NCBI RefSeq assembly: GCF_002266465.3
Contig: NZ_CP029427.2
Coordinates: 6,822,501-6,886,500 of the forward strand
DNA from: Bradyrhizobium symbiodeficiens
GTDB taxonomy: Bacteria > Pseudomonadota > Alphaproteobacteria > Rhizobiales > Xanthobacteraceae
Direction of reading: 5' to 3'
DNA length: 64,000 nucleotides
Part shown: positions 44,199-52,881 of the stretch, piece by piece
Layout of the letters: each line of letters opens with the position of its first letter
How positions within the stretch are numbered: position 1 is the stretch's first letter
Program-made: the position numbers and the translations under genes
The notes under the pieces: generated by a model
Databases searched by the model: none
What the model saw: only the letters and a program-made list of their open reading frames with translations
Told to the model about the DNA's origin: nothing

Positions 44199-45092
44199 TT
44201 GGCCGCTATCGACTTCGACGTTGAACTGAGGCGGGCCGGCGCGCATGCGACCGGCGGCTGGCGGCGCGTGCTGTTTCTGGCACAGCGGCATGTGCTGGGC
44301 GCCGCGGGCCTCGTCATCATGGCCGTGTTCGTATTCATGGCAATCTTCGCCGACTTCATTGCGCGCTATGATCCCCTCTCGATCGATTCGGCCCGCGCTC
44401 TGGCTCGCCCGAGCCTGGCGCACTGGATGGGAACGGACTCGTTCGGCCGCGACGTGTTCAGCCGCATCATCCACGGCGCACGGATCTCGCTTGCCGTCGG
44501 AATCGGCTCGACCGCGCTCGGCGGCACGATCGGCGTCATCGTCGGCCTGACCTCCGGCTATCTCTCCGGCTGGGTCGATCTGGTGTTTCAGCGCGTCTCC
44601 GATGTCCTCCAGGCGCTGCCGCTGCTGGTGCTGGCGCTGGTGATGACGGCGGCACTCGGCCCGTCGCTGCCGAACGTGATCATCGCGATTGCCATTCCGC
44701 TGATCCCGACGGTCGCGCGCGTCATCCGCGCCAACACGCTGGCGCTGCGGGAACTCCCCTTCATCGAGGCCGCCAAGTCGATCGGCATGAGTGAGGTGCG
44801 CATCGCGCTCCGCCACGTGCTGCCGAACACGATGGCGCCGCTGATCGTGCTCGCCACTGCGCAGCTCGGCTCGACCATCCTGACCGAAGCCTCGCTGTCG
44901 TTCCTCGGTCTCGGCATTCCCGAGCCTTATCCATCCTGGGGCCGCATGCTGTCGGAATCCGCCGCCGAATATGTCCGCACCGCGCCGTGGCTGGTGATTT
45001 TCCCGGGCATCGCGATCAGCCTCGCCGTATTCGGCGCCAATTTGTTCGGCGACGCCCTGCGCGACATCCTCGATCCCCGGCAGCGCGGCTGA
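44199..45092 (+). CDS. ABC permease, DppC type
   Basis: The product has 297 residues and six membrane segments. The early MGTDSFGRDVFSRIIHGARI is a DppC/OppC hallmark, and the EAA loop is seen as EAAKSIGMSEVRIALRHVLP. It starts at TTG 44199 with AGGAGA just upstream. The stop overlaps the ATPase start by one base (TGATG). Confidence 0.94.
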   Translation: MAAIDFDVELRRAGAHATGGWRRVLFLAQRHVLGAAGLVIMAVFVFMAIFADFIARYDPLSIDSARALARPSLAHWMGTDSFGRDVFSRIIHGARISLAVGIGSTALGGTIGVIVGLTSGYLSGWVDLVFQRVSDVLQALPLLVLALVMTAALGPSLPNVIIAIAIPLIPTVARVIRANTLALRELPFIEAAKSIGMSEVRIALRHVLPNTMAPLIVLATAQLGSTILTEASLSFLGLGIPEPYPSWGRMLSESAAEYVRTAPWLVIFPGIAISLAVFGANLFGDALRDILDPRQRG

Positions 45093-46099
45093 TGGCTGAA
45101 AAAACCGATCTCGTGCTCGACGTGAAGAACCTGAAGACGGTGTTCTTCACCAACTCCGGCCTGTTCAAGGCCGTCGACGACCTCTCCTTTACCGTGAAGC
45201 GCGGCGAGACGCTGGCGATCGTCGGCGAATCCGGCTGTGGCAAGAGCGTCACCGCGCTGTCGCTGATGCGGCTGGTGCCCGATCCGCCCGGCCGCATCGT
45301 CGGCGGCTCCATCTCGCTCGAAGGCACCGATCTGCTGGCACTGGATGAGGCGGAGATGCGCGCCGTCAGGGGCAACCGCATCTCCATGGTCTTCCAGGAA
45401 CCGATGACCTCGCTCAATCCGGTGATGCGGATCGGCGACCAGATCGTCGAGGCCGTGCGGCTGCACCGGAACATCTCGGCCAAGGAGGCCCAGAATGTCG
45501 CCGTCGAGATGCTGCGTCTGGTCCGCATTCCCGAACCGGCGCGGCGCGCGAAAGAATATCCGCATCAACTCTCCGGCGGCATGCGCCAGCGCGCGATGAT
45601 CGCGATGGCGCTGGCGTGCCGGCCGGCGCTGCTGATTGCGGACGAGCCGACCACCGCGCTCGACGTCACCATTCAGGCGCAGATCCTGGCGCTGATCCTC
45701 GACCTGCAGAAGGAGCTCGGCACCGGGCTCGTGCTGATCACGCACGATCTCGGCGTCGTCGCGCAGACCGCGCAGCGCGTGATCGTGATGTATGCGGGGC
45801 GGAAGGTCGAGGAAGCCAGCGTCGAAGCGCTGTTCGCCGCGCCCAAGCACCCCTATACGCGCGGGCTGATGGCGTCGATCCCGGCTGTGCCGGCCGCCGG
45901 CGTTCCGGCGCAGGCGCGGCTGAACGAGATCCCCGGCACCGTGCCGTCGCTGGTGCGGCTGCCGAAGGGTTGCGCTTTCGCGCCGCGCTGCAAGCTCGCG
46001 ATCAAGCGCTGCGAGGCAGAATATCCGCCGCTGGCGGATTGGGGTGGCGGCCATCTAGCCGCCTGCTGGCGCGCGGAAGAAGTCGCGGAGGTGGCATGA
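45092..46099 (+). CDS. Dipeptide-type ABC transporter ATPase, DppD type
   Basis: The product has 335 residues. Walker A is [10 protein letters not shown], the signature [15 protein letters not shown] and Walker [13 protein letters not shown]. The C-terminal oligopeptide-transporter extension with its cysteine cluster ([14 protein letters not shown]) is present. Together with the next ATPase it drives the DppBC-like channel. The end overlaps the next start by four bases. Confidence 0.94.
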   Translation: MAEKTDLVLDVKNLKTVFFTNSGLFKAVDDLSFTVKRGETLAIVGESGCGKSVTALSLMRLVPDPPGRIVGGSISLEGTDLLALDEAEMRAVRGNRISMVFQEPMTSLNPVMRIGDQIVEAVRLHRNISAKEAQNVAVEMLRLVRIPEPARRAKEYPHQLSGGMRQRAMIAMALACRPALLIADEPTTALDVTIQAQILALILDLQKELGTGLVLITHDLGVVAQTAQRVIVMYAGRKVEEASVEALFAAPKHPYTRGLMASIPAVPAAGVPAQARLNEIPGTVPSLVRLPKGCAFAPRCKLAIKRCEAEYPPLADWGGGHLAACWRAEEVAEVA

Positions 46100-47097
46100 C
46101 CGAGGCCCTGCTCGAAGTCACCGACCTCAAGAAACACTATCCGGTGCGCGCCGGCGTGCTGCGACGACAGGTCGGCACCGTACACTCGGTCGACGGCGTC
46201 TCGTTCTCGCTTCATGCCGGCGAGACGCTCGGCCTCGTCGGCGAATCCGGTTGCGGCAAGTCGACGGTGGCGCGCAGCGTGCTGCGGCTGGTCGAGCCGA
46301 CCTCGGGCCGGATCCGGCTCGACGGCGAGGACATCACCCATCTGTCCAAGACGGCACTGCGGCCGCACCGGCGCTCGATGCAGATCGTGTTCCAGGACCC
46401 GTTCGCCTCGCTCAACCCGCGCATGACCGCCGGCGACATCGTCGGCGAACCGCTCGCGGTGCACGGGCTCGCCAGCGGCAAGGCGCTGGAGGTACGGGTC
46501 GCGAAGCTGTTCGAGCAGGTGGGCCTGCGCCCCGACCAGATGCGCAACTTCCCGCATCAATTCTCCGGCGGCCAGCGCCAGCGCATCTGCATCGCACGCG
46601 CGCTCGCACTCGAGCCGCGCCTGATCGTCTGCGACGAGCCGGTCTCCGCTCTCGACGTCTCGATCCAGGCGCAGGTGATCAACCTCTTGATCGACCTGCA
46701 GCGCCGGCACGGCTTCTCCTACCTGTTCATCGCCCACGATCTGGCCGTGGTCGCCCATATCAGCCACCGTGTCGCGGTGATGTATCTCGGCCGGATCGTC
46801 GAGATGGCTGGCAAGGACGAGCTGTTCCGCAATCCCAGGCATCCCTATACGCAAGCACTGCTGGCCTCGGTGCCGGTCGCCAATCCGCTCGCGAAGAAGC
46901 TCGCGCCGCTGGTCGACGGTGATGTGCCGAGCCCGGTCAATCCGCCTTCGGGCTGCGCGTTTCACACCCGCTGCCGGTTTGCGATGGACCGGTGCAAGAC
47001 TGAACGGCCGGCGCTGCTGGAAGCCGGCGACGGGCATCAGGTGGCGTGCCTGCTCAATGACGGGACGGGACGGAGCCAGTTGGCGCCAACGACCTGA
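46096..47097 (+). CDS. Dipeptide-type ABC transporter ATPase, DppF type
   Basis: The product has 333 residues. It carries [17 protein letters not shown] (Walker A), [15 protein letters not shown] (signature) and [12 protein letters not shown] (Walker B), plus the cysteine-rich C-terminus ([14 protein letters not shown]). Its last 44 bases overlap the 3' end of the ceramidase-like gene on the other strand. It completes a binding protein-two permeases-two ATPases transporter. Confidence 0.94.
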   Translation: MTEALLEVTDLKKHYPVRAGVLRRQVGTVHSVDGVSFSLHAGETLGLVGESGCGKSTVARSVLRLVEPTSGRIRLDGEDITHLSKTALRPHRRSMQIVFQDPFASLNPRMTAGDIVGEPLAVHGLASGKALEVRVAKLFEQVGLRPDQMRNFPHQFSGGQRQRICIARALALEPRLIVCDEPVSALDVSIQAQVINLLIDLQRRHGFSYLFIAHDLAVVAHISHRVAVMYLGRIVEMAGKDELFRNPRHPYTQALLASVPVANPLAKKLAPLVDGDVPSPVNPPSGCAFHTRCRFAMDRCKTERPALLEAGDGHQVACLLNDGTGRSQLAPTT

Positions 47098-47866
47098 TCA
47101 CCGGCCAGGCCGCCATCGCGGCAGCCAGATGCTTGAGCGTGTGACCCGAGACGATGTGTCCTGTCGCTTCGAAAATGAGCGCGTCACCCAGCTCGAAAAG
47201 CTTGGCCAGCACATAAAAGAAGATCACTCCCCCGAGCGGCACGCCGAGCGCGCCAGGCCGGGGGCGCGTCAACGCCAGTGCCACGGCGAGTGCCATGCCG
47301 CCGAACTGCACGACAACCCATGGCGTGAGATTCTCGCGTGCCACCCAGGCAGCCAGCAGGCCCGCGATCATCATCAGCACCAGCACCGCCTCTCCGGCGC
47401 GCACGCTGACGCGCTCGCTGGCGGCGATGCCCAGAAAGCCCGCGAACGCCACCGCCATGCCGAGACGATCGGCCAGGAGCCGTTGCGGCATGTCGGGGTC
47501 CAGGTGATAGAAGCCAGAACCCAGGCAAGTGAGGATCAGTCCCACGAAGAACCAGCTTGCACCCACGGGCGCCTCATTGCGGGCGCGCAGCCGCTCCGAA
47601 CCCCAAACGCCCATCGCGAGAAAGGCGAGATTGCTCAGCACGTCGCCGGCGTTGGGCACACCGAGCCAGGTACGACTGTCGACGAAGTGCGGGACGTGCC
47701 AGGCGGCGGCGGGCAGCGCGGGGGCGAGGAGCGCCGTCAGCGTCAGAACGCAGAGCGCGCCGATCACGTAACCCTCGCGGCGTTGCGGCGCGGCGAACGG
47801 GGGACGGCGGGATACCGAGGGTAGCGTGGGATTGGTCGCCTGGACGGGATCATTGGCGCGCAACAT
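47054..47866 (-). CDS. Ceramidase-like (CREST superfamily) membrane hydrolase
   Basis: The product has 270 residues with about seven membrane helices. Conserved blocks match alkaline ceramidase/CREST proteins: [18 protein letters not shown], then [10 protein letters not shown] with a His, then [10 protein letters not shown] with an Asp, and finally [11 protein letters not shown] with the HxxxH pair. In this superfamily these Ser, His and Asp residues hold a zinc and split an amide. It may cleave ceramide or another lipid amide in the inner membrane; no sphingolipid genes are nearby. I chose the ATG at 47866, with GGGG about 6 bases upstream. The promoter carries two similar operators. The 3' end overlaps dppF by 44 bases. 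Confidence 0.82.
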   Translation of the reverse strand: MLRANDPVQATNPTLPSVSRRPPFAAPQRREGYVIGALCVLTLTALLAPALPAAAWHVPHFVDSRTWLGVPNAGDVLSNLAFLAMGVWGSERLRARNEAPVGASWFFVGLILTCLGSGFYHLDPDMPQRLLADRLGMAVAFAGFLGIAASERVSVRAGEAVLVLMMIAGLLAAWVARENLTPWVVVQFGGMALAVALALTRPRPGALGVPLGGVIFFYVLAKLFELGDALIFEATGHIVSGHTLKHLAAAMAAWPVIRSLAPTGSVPSRH

Positions 47867-47878
47867 GCCGGCCCCACA

Positions 47879-47895
47879 ATTGAACAATGTTCAAT
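47879..47895 (-). promoter_or_regulatory. Operator-like inverted repeat 1 (ATTGAAC-N3-GTTCAAT)
   Basis: Seven-base arms, perfect in both halves, are separated by AAT. It overlaps the expected transcription start of the ceramidase-like gene, just downstream of the -10 box. The second site at 47912-47924 shares the core TGAAC-N3-GTTCA, centre to centre 31 bases away, about three helical turns. Confidence 0.65.
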
Positions 47896-47896
47896 A

Positions 47897-47925
47897 TATG
47901 TAGCCGAAGAATGAACAAGGTTCAA
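47897..47925 (-). promoter_or_regulatory. Promoter of the ceramidase-like gene
   Basis: On the minus strand, TTGAAC (-35, 47920-47925) and TACATA (-10, 47897-47902) are 17 bases apart. The start codon at 47866 follows about 31 bases after the -10 box. The -35 box lies inside operator-like site 2 and the start region overlaps site 1. Confidence 0.6.
47912..47924 (-). promoter_or_regulatory. Operator-like inverted repeat 2 (TGAAC-N3-GTTCA)
   Basis: Five-base arms around AAG repeat the core of site 1 and cover the -35 box. Such paired sites are usual for TetR- or MarR-type repressors. No candidate regulator is encoded next to it. Confidence 0.6.
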
Positions 47926-48115
47926 AATAAATTTTGGACCTCGTTCGAAATTCAACTAACCTTCTGTAATACCATAAAATTTTGGGCGAACGGCGCGCCG
48001 CATGGGGTCGGCAAAGTCAAGCGGCGCCCACCATGCCTCTCCACCACTTTGAATATCGAAGTTGCGCCTGACGCTTTGCGCCTTTCCCCTACCATTTCGG
48101 AGCTCGTGGCGCCGA

Positions 48116-50089
48116 CTATGCTCCGATCTCGGCGACGATCCTGCCCGTGGTGACCTGCTCGCCTTCAGCGACCTCAATCGCGGCGACCACGCCGTCGATG
48201 CCGGCTTTGTGGACGTGCTCCATCTTCATCGCTTCCAGCGTCAGCACCGGTTGGCCGGCTTTGACAGATTCCCCCGGCTTGACCAGTACGGCGACGACGC
48301 GCCCGTTCATGGCGGCGCGCACCTTGCCGTCACCGCCATTGGCGGCAATGGCCTTCGGCGCGGCGAGCGTGAGATCGGTGACCGCGAGCGGGATGCCTCG
48401 GTGCTGGAAGTAAAGCCGATCGCCGTCGCGCAGGAACTTTGCGCTGTCCATCACGCCGTCGTGGCGAAAGCGGATGGCGTCGGAATCGAGTTGATCAATT
48501 TCGAATGTGTCTTGCCGGCCGTCGCTGGCGACAGTGTAGCCACCATCGCGCTCGCGCGTGACTTCGAGTTCGTAGGTCTGACCGGCGATCTCGATCTTCG
48601 CCGGCAGGGGAAACGTCGCCGACAGGCTGCGGCCACACCGCCATGACGGCGCGCGCGGGTTGGTGACGTAGAGCAGCAGGCCTGCCAGCGCTGTATCGAA
48701 TACGGCATCTGTCCGCGGTGCCAGCAACTCGTCGCGATGCGCGCCGACGAAGGCTGTCGTCGCTTCGCCCTTGGCAAACCCGGTATGACGCAGGCAGGAC
48801 ATCAGGAACGCCTGGTTGGTGGTCACACCGAAAGCGGTGAGCTGCTCCAGGCCGACGATCAGCCGTCCCCTCGCCTCCTCACGCGTGGGGCCATAGCTGA
48901 TCACCTTGGCGATCATGGAATCGTAGAATGGCGGGATTTCCGAGCCCGATTGCAGCGCGTGCTCGACGCGGAAGCCTTCAGGCACCCGCCAAAGCGCCAT
49001 GCGGCCCGACTGCGGCATGAAGTCGTGCCCGGCATCCTCCGAGCAGAGCCGCACCTCGATGGCATGGCCGGTGAACTTGATGTCCTGCTGCTTCACCGGC
49101 AGCGCTTCGCCGCGGGCGACGCGCAGCTGCAGCTCGACCAGATCGAGCCCCGTAATGGCTTCGGTCACGGGGTGCTCGACCTGGAGGCGGGTGTTCATCT
49201 CCATGAAGTAGAATGCGCCGCTGGCATCGAGCAGGAATTCCAGCGTACCGGCTCCCTCATAACGCAGCGTCTTGACCGCAGCGACCGCAACGTCACCCAT
49301 CTTCGCGCGCAGCTCCGGCGTGACCGCCGGTGACGGTGCCTCCTCGATCAGCTTCTGGTGCCGCCGTTGCACCGAGCAGTCGCGCTCGCCGAGATGGACG
49401 GCGTTGCCGTGGCTGTCGCCGAACACCTGAATCTCGATGTGGCGGGGATTCTGGATTGCGCGTTCGAGGATCACGGTGGCATCGCTGAACGCCGCCTTCG
49501 CCTCCGACCGCGCACTGCGCAGCGCATCGGGAAACGACGCTGCCTCTGTCACAAGCCGCATCCCGCGGCCGCCACCGCCGGCAACCGCCTTGATCATGAC
49601 GGGGAAGCCGATCTTCCTGGCCTCAGCGAGCATGACCTCGTCGCCCTGCTCGGCGCCCTGATAGCCGGGCACGCAGGGAACGCCGGCCTTCTTCATGATC
49701 TCCTTGGCACCGGCCTTGTTGCCCATCGCCTCGATCGCCTGCGGCGAGGGACCAATGAAGACGAGACCGGCCTCCTTGCAGGCTTGCGCGAAGTCCTCGT
49801 TCTCGGCGAGAAAGCCATAGCCAGGATGAACCGCGTCCGCGCCGCTCGCTTTCGCCGCGGCGATGATCGCGGGGATGTTGAGATAGGACTGCGCCGGCAA
49901 GGCTTCGCCGATGCGCACGGCCTGATCGGCCTGCTTCACGTGAAGCGCATCCCGATCCGCATCCGAATACACCGCAACGACACCAAGCCCGAGCTTTCGC
50001 GCACTGCGCATCACGCGGAGCGCGATCTCGCCGCGGTTGGCGACCAGGACCCTGGAGAACGGCCGGTGCTGCACTGATCCGTTCCTCAT
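48116..50089 (-). CDS. Biotin-dependent acyl-CoA carboxylase alpha subunit (biotin carboxylase + BCCP)
   Basis: The product has 657 residues. The biotin carboxylase domain (about 12-460) opens RVLVANRGEIALRVMRSARK and holds HPGYGFLAENEDFA, GGGGRGMRLV and EMNTRLQVEHPVTE. A linker domain precedes the biotinyl domain at the C-terminus, with biotin on K622 in EAMKMEH. It carboxylates biotin with ATP and bicarbonate; the beta subunit, four bases upstream by overlap, transfers CO2 to an acyl-CoA. The domain order matches methylcrotonyl-, geranyl- or propionyl-CoA carboxylases; neighbours (acyl-CoA dehydrogenases) favour a branched enoyl-CoA, but this is not proven. Confidence 0.94.
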   Translation of the reverse strand: MRNGSVQHRPFSRVLVANRGEIALRVMRSARKLGLGVVAVYSDADRDALHVKQADQAVRIGEALPAQSYLNIPAIIAAAKASGADAVHPGYGFLAENEDFAQACKEAGLVFIGPSPQAIEAMGNKAGAKEIMKKAGVPCVPGYQGAEQGDEVMLAEARKIGFPVMIKAVAGGGGRGMRLVTEAASFPDALRSARSEAKAAFSDATVILERAIQNPRHIEIQVFGDSHGNAVHLGERDCSVQRRHQKLIEEAPSPAVTPELRAKMGDVAVAAVKTLRYEGAGTLEFLLDASGAFYFMEMNTRLQVEHPVTEAITGLDLVELQLRVARGEALPVKQQDIKFTGHAIEVRLCSEDAGHDFMPQSGRMALWRVPEGFRVEHALQSGSEIPPFYDSMIAKVISYGPTREEARGRLIVGLEQLTAFGVTTNQAFLMSCLRHTGFAKGEATTAFVGAHRDELLAPRTDAVFDTALAGLLLYVTNPRAPSWRCGRSLSATFPLPAKIEIAGQTYELEVTRERDGGYTVASDGRQDTFEIDQLDSDAIRFRHDGVMDSAKFLRDGDRLYFQHRGIPLAVTDLTLAAPKAIAANGGDGKVRAAMNGRVVAVLVKPGESVKAGQPVLTLEAMKMEHVHKAGIDGVVAAIEVAEGEQVTTGRIVAEIGA

Positions 50090-51702
50090 GGGCGTGCCAC
50101 CGAAAACTGCATGCGCTGCGGCGTCCGCGCATCGCCCTCGCGGCAGATGGCCAAGACTTCCGAGAGCACCGCGCGGGTGTCGCGCGGATCGATCACGCCG
50201 TCATCGAGCACGCGCGCGCTGGTCGAGAACACGTCCATCTGGCCATCGAATACGCCGATGATCTGCGCCTTCATGGCGTCGAGCTTTTCCTTCTCGACCG
50301 GCTTGCCGCGGCGGGCTGCGGCAGCCTCGGTCACGATCGCCATGGTCTCGGCGGCCTGCTCGCCGCCCATCACGGCCGTCTTTGCGTTGGGCCAGGAGAA
50401 GCAGAAGCGTGGATGGAAGCCGCGGCCGCACATGCCGTAATTGCCGGCACCGAACGAGGCGCCGCAATAGATCGTGATCTGCGGCACCGTCGCCGAGGTC
50501 ACCGCCTGGATCATCTTGGAGCCGTGCTTGATCATGCCAGCTTCTTCATAGGCTCGGCCTACCATGTAGCCGGTGGTGTTGTTGAGGTAGAGGATCGGCG
50601 TGCGGGTCTGGCAGCACGCCTGGATGAAATGCGTCGCCTTGTTGGCGCCGGCGGGATCGAGCGGACCGTTGTTGGTGATGATGCCGATCGCCTGGCCTTC
50701 GACGCGGGCATGGCCGCAGACCGTGGCGGGACCGTAATTCGGCGCCATCTCGGTGAAGTCGGAGTCGTCGACGATGCGCGCGATCACCTGCTTCATGTCG
50801 ACGGAGCGCTTGTGGTCTATCGGCATGATGCCGAGCAGCTCATCCTGGTCGTAGCGCGGCGGCTTGAATTCCCGGGCCGGCTTGCCTGGCCGTTCCCATT
50901 CCAGCGCCGCCATGATCTCGCGGGCGATGCGTAACGCATCGCGATCGTCCTCGGCAAGGTAGTCGCCAAGGCCGGACACTTGCGTGTGCATCTCGGCGCC
51001 GCCGAGCTCTTCCTCGGTCGCGATCTCGCCGGTCGCGGCCTTGAGCAGCGGCGGGCCCGCGAGGAAAGCGCGGGTCCGGCCGCGCACCATGACGATGTAG
51101 TCGGACAGGCCGGTCTGGTACGCGCCGCCCGCAGTCGAGGAACCGTGTGTCACGGTGACGACGGGCAGGCCCGCGGCCGAAAGCCGCGCCAGATTGCGAA
51201 AGATATTGCCGCCGCGAACAAAATCCTCGACGCGGTAGCGCAAGAGATTGGCTCCGGCGCTTTCGACCAGCTGCACGTATGGCAGCTTGTTCTCCAGCGC
51301 CAGTTCCTGCACGCGGATCGTCTTGTCGAGGCCGTAAGGCTGCAGCGCGCCGGCGTCGATGCCGGAATCATTGGCGCTGATCATGCAGCGGATGCCCGAG
51401 ACGAAGCCGATGCCGGCGACGACGCCACCGCCGGGCACGCTCTTGCCGGCATCCGGCACGTCGAACATGTAGCCGGCGAGCGTCGACAGCTCGATGAAGG
51501 GCGCACCGGGATCGAGCACCAGCGCGACGCGCTCGCGCGGCAGCAGCTGCCCGCGTTTGTGGAAGCGATCCTTGGCCGCGGCCGACGCCGCGCGCGTGCG
51601 CTCTTCGAGCGCGCGCATGCGATCGATCAGGCCGAGCATGCCGTCGCGGTTGGCGTGGTAGGCAGCGCTACCGGTGGAGACGGTGTTTTCCAGAATGGAC
51701 AT
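50086..51702 (-). CDS. Acyl-CoA carboxylase beta subunit (carboxyltransferase)
   Basis: The product has 538 residues of the crotonase-like carboxyltransferase fold. The N-half has RGQLLPRERVALVLDPGAPF, VVTVTHGSSTAGGAYQTGLS and EELGGAEMHTQVSG; the C-half has ILYLNNTTGYMVGRAYE and YCGASFGAGNYGMCGRGFHP. These features match methylcrotonyl- and geranyl-CoA carboxylase beta chains more than propionyl-CoA carboxylases. It moves CO2 from biotin to the acyl-CoA. I chose the ATG at 51702 (MSILENTVS), since the longer reading runs into a repeat. The stop overlaps the alpha start by four bases. Confidence 0.92.
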   Translation of the reverse strand: MSILENTVSTGSAAYHANRDGMLGLIDRMRALEERTRAASAAAKDRFHKRGQLLPRERVALVLDPGAPFIELSTLAGYMFDVPDAGKSVPGGGVVAGIGFVSGIRCMISANDSGIDAGALQPYGLDKTIRVQELALENKLPYVQLVESAGANLLRYRVEDFVRGGNIFRNLARLSAAGLPVVTVTHGSSTAGGAYQTGLSDYIVMVRGRTRAFLAGPPLLKAATGEIATEEELGGAEMHTQVSGLGDYLAEDDRDALRIAREIMAALEWERPGKPAREFKPPRYDQDELLGIMPIDHKRSVDMKQVIARIVDDSDFTEMAPNYGPATVCGHARVEGQAIGIITNNGPLDPAGANKATHFIQACCQTRTPILYLNNTTGYMVGRAYEEAGMIKHGSKMIQAVTSATVPQITIYCGASFGAGNYGMCGRGFHPRFCFSWPNAKTAVMGGEQAAETMAIVTEAAAARRGKPVEKEKLDAMKAQIIGVFDGQMDVFSTSARVLDDGVIDPRDTRAVLSEVLAICREGDARTPQRMQFSVARP

Positions 51703-51716
51703 GACTTGATCCCAAT

Positions 51717-51802
51717 CGTCATTGCGAGGAGCGAAGCGACGAAGCAATCCAGACTGCCTCAGCGGAAAGACTCTGGATTGCTTCGCTTCGCTCGCAATGA
51801 CG
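51717..51802. repeat. Dispersed palindromic repeat, family I
   Basis: An 86-base palindrome has nearly perfect arms CGTCATTGCGAGGAGCGAAGC and its complement ending GCTCGCAATGACG, with inner CAATCCAGA/TCTGGATTG. It lies 14 bases upstream of the carboxylase beta start codon and 14 bases after the BKACE stop codon. Confidence 0.9.
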
Positions 51803-51816
51803 GGTGAGGCGATACC

Positions 51817-52683
51817 TTACCTGTTCGTCCCAAAGATCTTCCGCGCCTCGGCGGGGCTTGCGATCTCGCGGCCCGCGCGCCTTGCGCAGGCGGCGATCGC
51901 CTCGATGAGCTGACCGTTCGAGGTCACTTTCTTGCCGTCAGCGAGATAGAAGGTGTCTTCGAGACCGGTGCGCAAATGGCCGCCGAGCTCGGCGCAGCGC
52001 TGGTGCAGCGGCCAGATTTCCTCCCGGCCGATCGCCGTGACCTGAAAATGCGCCTCGGGACGCTTCAGCTTGATCAGGATCGGCAGCAGCTCCTGGTCCG
52101 AAGGCATTCCCGAAGCGACACCCATGACAAAATTATATTCGAGCGGTCCCTTGTACATGCCGACCTGGGTGTACATGCCGACGCAGCGAACGATGCCGAC
52201 GTCGAAACATTCGAACTCGGGGATGGTGCCGACAGCGTTCATGACGTCGAGATAGTCCTTCACCTTCTCGACCGCGTTGTCGAACATCATCGGCGGCCAG
52301 GCCCAACTGTTGTCGGCCTTGACCTTCAGGTAATTCAGCGAGCCGGCGTTGCAGGCGGCGATCTCAGGCCTGGTCTCGCGGATGCAGTCGAGCGCGCCGG
52401 AGTAGTTCGGCCCTGACACACCCGAGGTGTGGTTGATGATCACGCCGGGACAGGCTTCGCGGATCGCCTGCTGGATCTCCTTGCTGACGGCGACCTCCCA
52501 GGACGGCAGGTGACCCTTTCCAGGCGCCTGCTGGCGCAGATGGATGTGCATGACGGATGCGCCGGCATCGAACGCAGCCTTGGCCTCGCGCGCCATCTGC
52601 TCGGGCGTGACCGGCACGTTGTGCTGCTTGGGGTCGGTGAGCACGCCGTTCAGCGCGCAGGTGATGACGGCCTTGTCGCTCAT
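51817..52683 (-). CDS. BKACE-family beta-keto acid cleavage enzyme
   Basis: The product has 288 residues of the 3-keto-5-aminohexanoate cleavage / BKACE family (TIM barrel, zinc). ITCALNGVLTDPKQ opens it. The zinc histidines are in SVMHIHLRQ (H46, H48), with a later GREEIWPLHQ. The family condenses a beta-keto acid with acetyl-CoA to give acetoacetate and a CoA ester. Here it shares the strand and neighbourhood of the acyl-CoA carboxylase, taking the place a 3-hydroxyacyl-CoA lyase would usually have. The ATG at 52683 was chosen (MSDKAVITC). The keto acid is unknown. Confidence 0.9.
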   Translation of the reverse strand: MSDKAVITCALNGVLTDPKQHNVPVTPEQMAREAKAAFDAGASVMHIHLRQQAPGKGHLPSWEVAVSKEIQQAIREACPGVIINHTSGVSGPNYSGALDCIRETRPEIAACNAGSLNYLKVKADNSWAWPPMMFDNAVEKVKDYLDVMNAVGTIPEFECFDVGIVRCVGMYTQVGMYKGPLEYNFVMGVASGMPSDQELLPILIKLKRPEAHFQVTAIGREEIWPLHQRCAELGGHLRTGLEDTFYLADGKKVTSNGQLIEAIAACARRAGREIASPAEARKIFGTNR

Positions 52684-52781
52684 GCCAAAAATGTCTCGCA
52701 CGTTGAGAATTCAACGGCTGCGATCATGTGATGCGCGGCATGCGGCTTCTTGCGCGGAGAAGCTGGAAAAAACGACGAATT

Positions 52782-52872
52782 CGTAGGGTGGGCAAAGGCG
52801 CGTAGCGCCGTGCCCACCATCTCTCTCGATCGCAAGAAATGCGTGGGCACGCTCCGCTTTGCCCACCCTACG
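52782..52872. repeat. Dispersed palindromic repeat, family E, copy 2
   Basis: A 91-base palindrome runs from CGTAGGGTGGGCAAAGGCG to CGCTTTGCCCACCCTACG, with the same arms as the copy at 10854-10951. It lies ten bases from the stop of the AraC gene, between two minus-strand genes. Confidence 0.9.
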
Positions 52873-52881
52873 GCAGCGACG

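Noticed and set aside
43218-44816. 532-codon minus-strand frame over dppB and dppC
   Set aside because: Low-complexity Asp/His/Arg composition and antisense to two well-formed permease genes.
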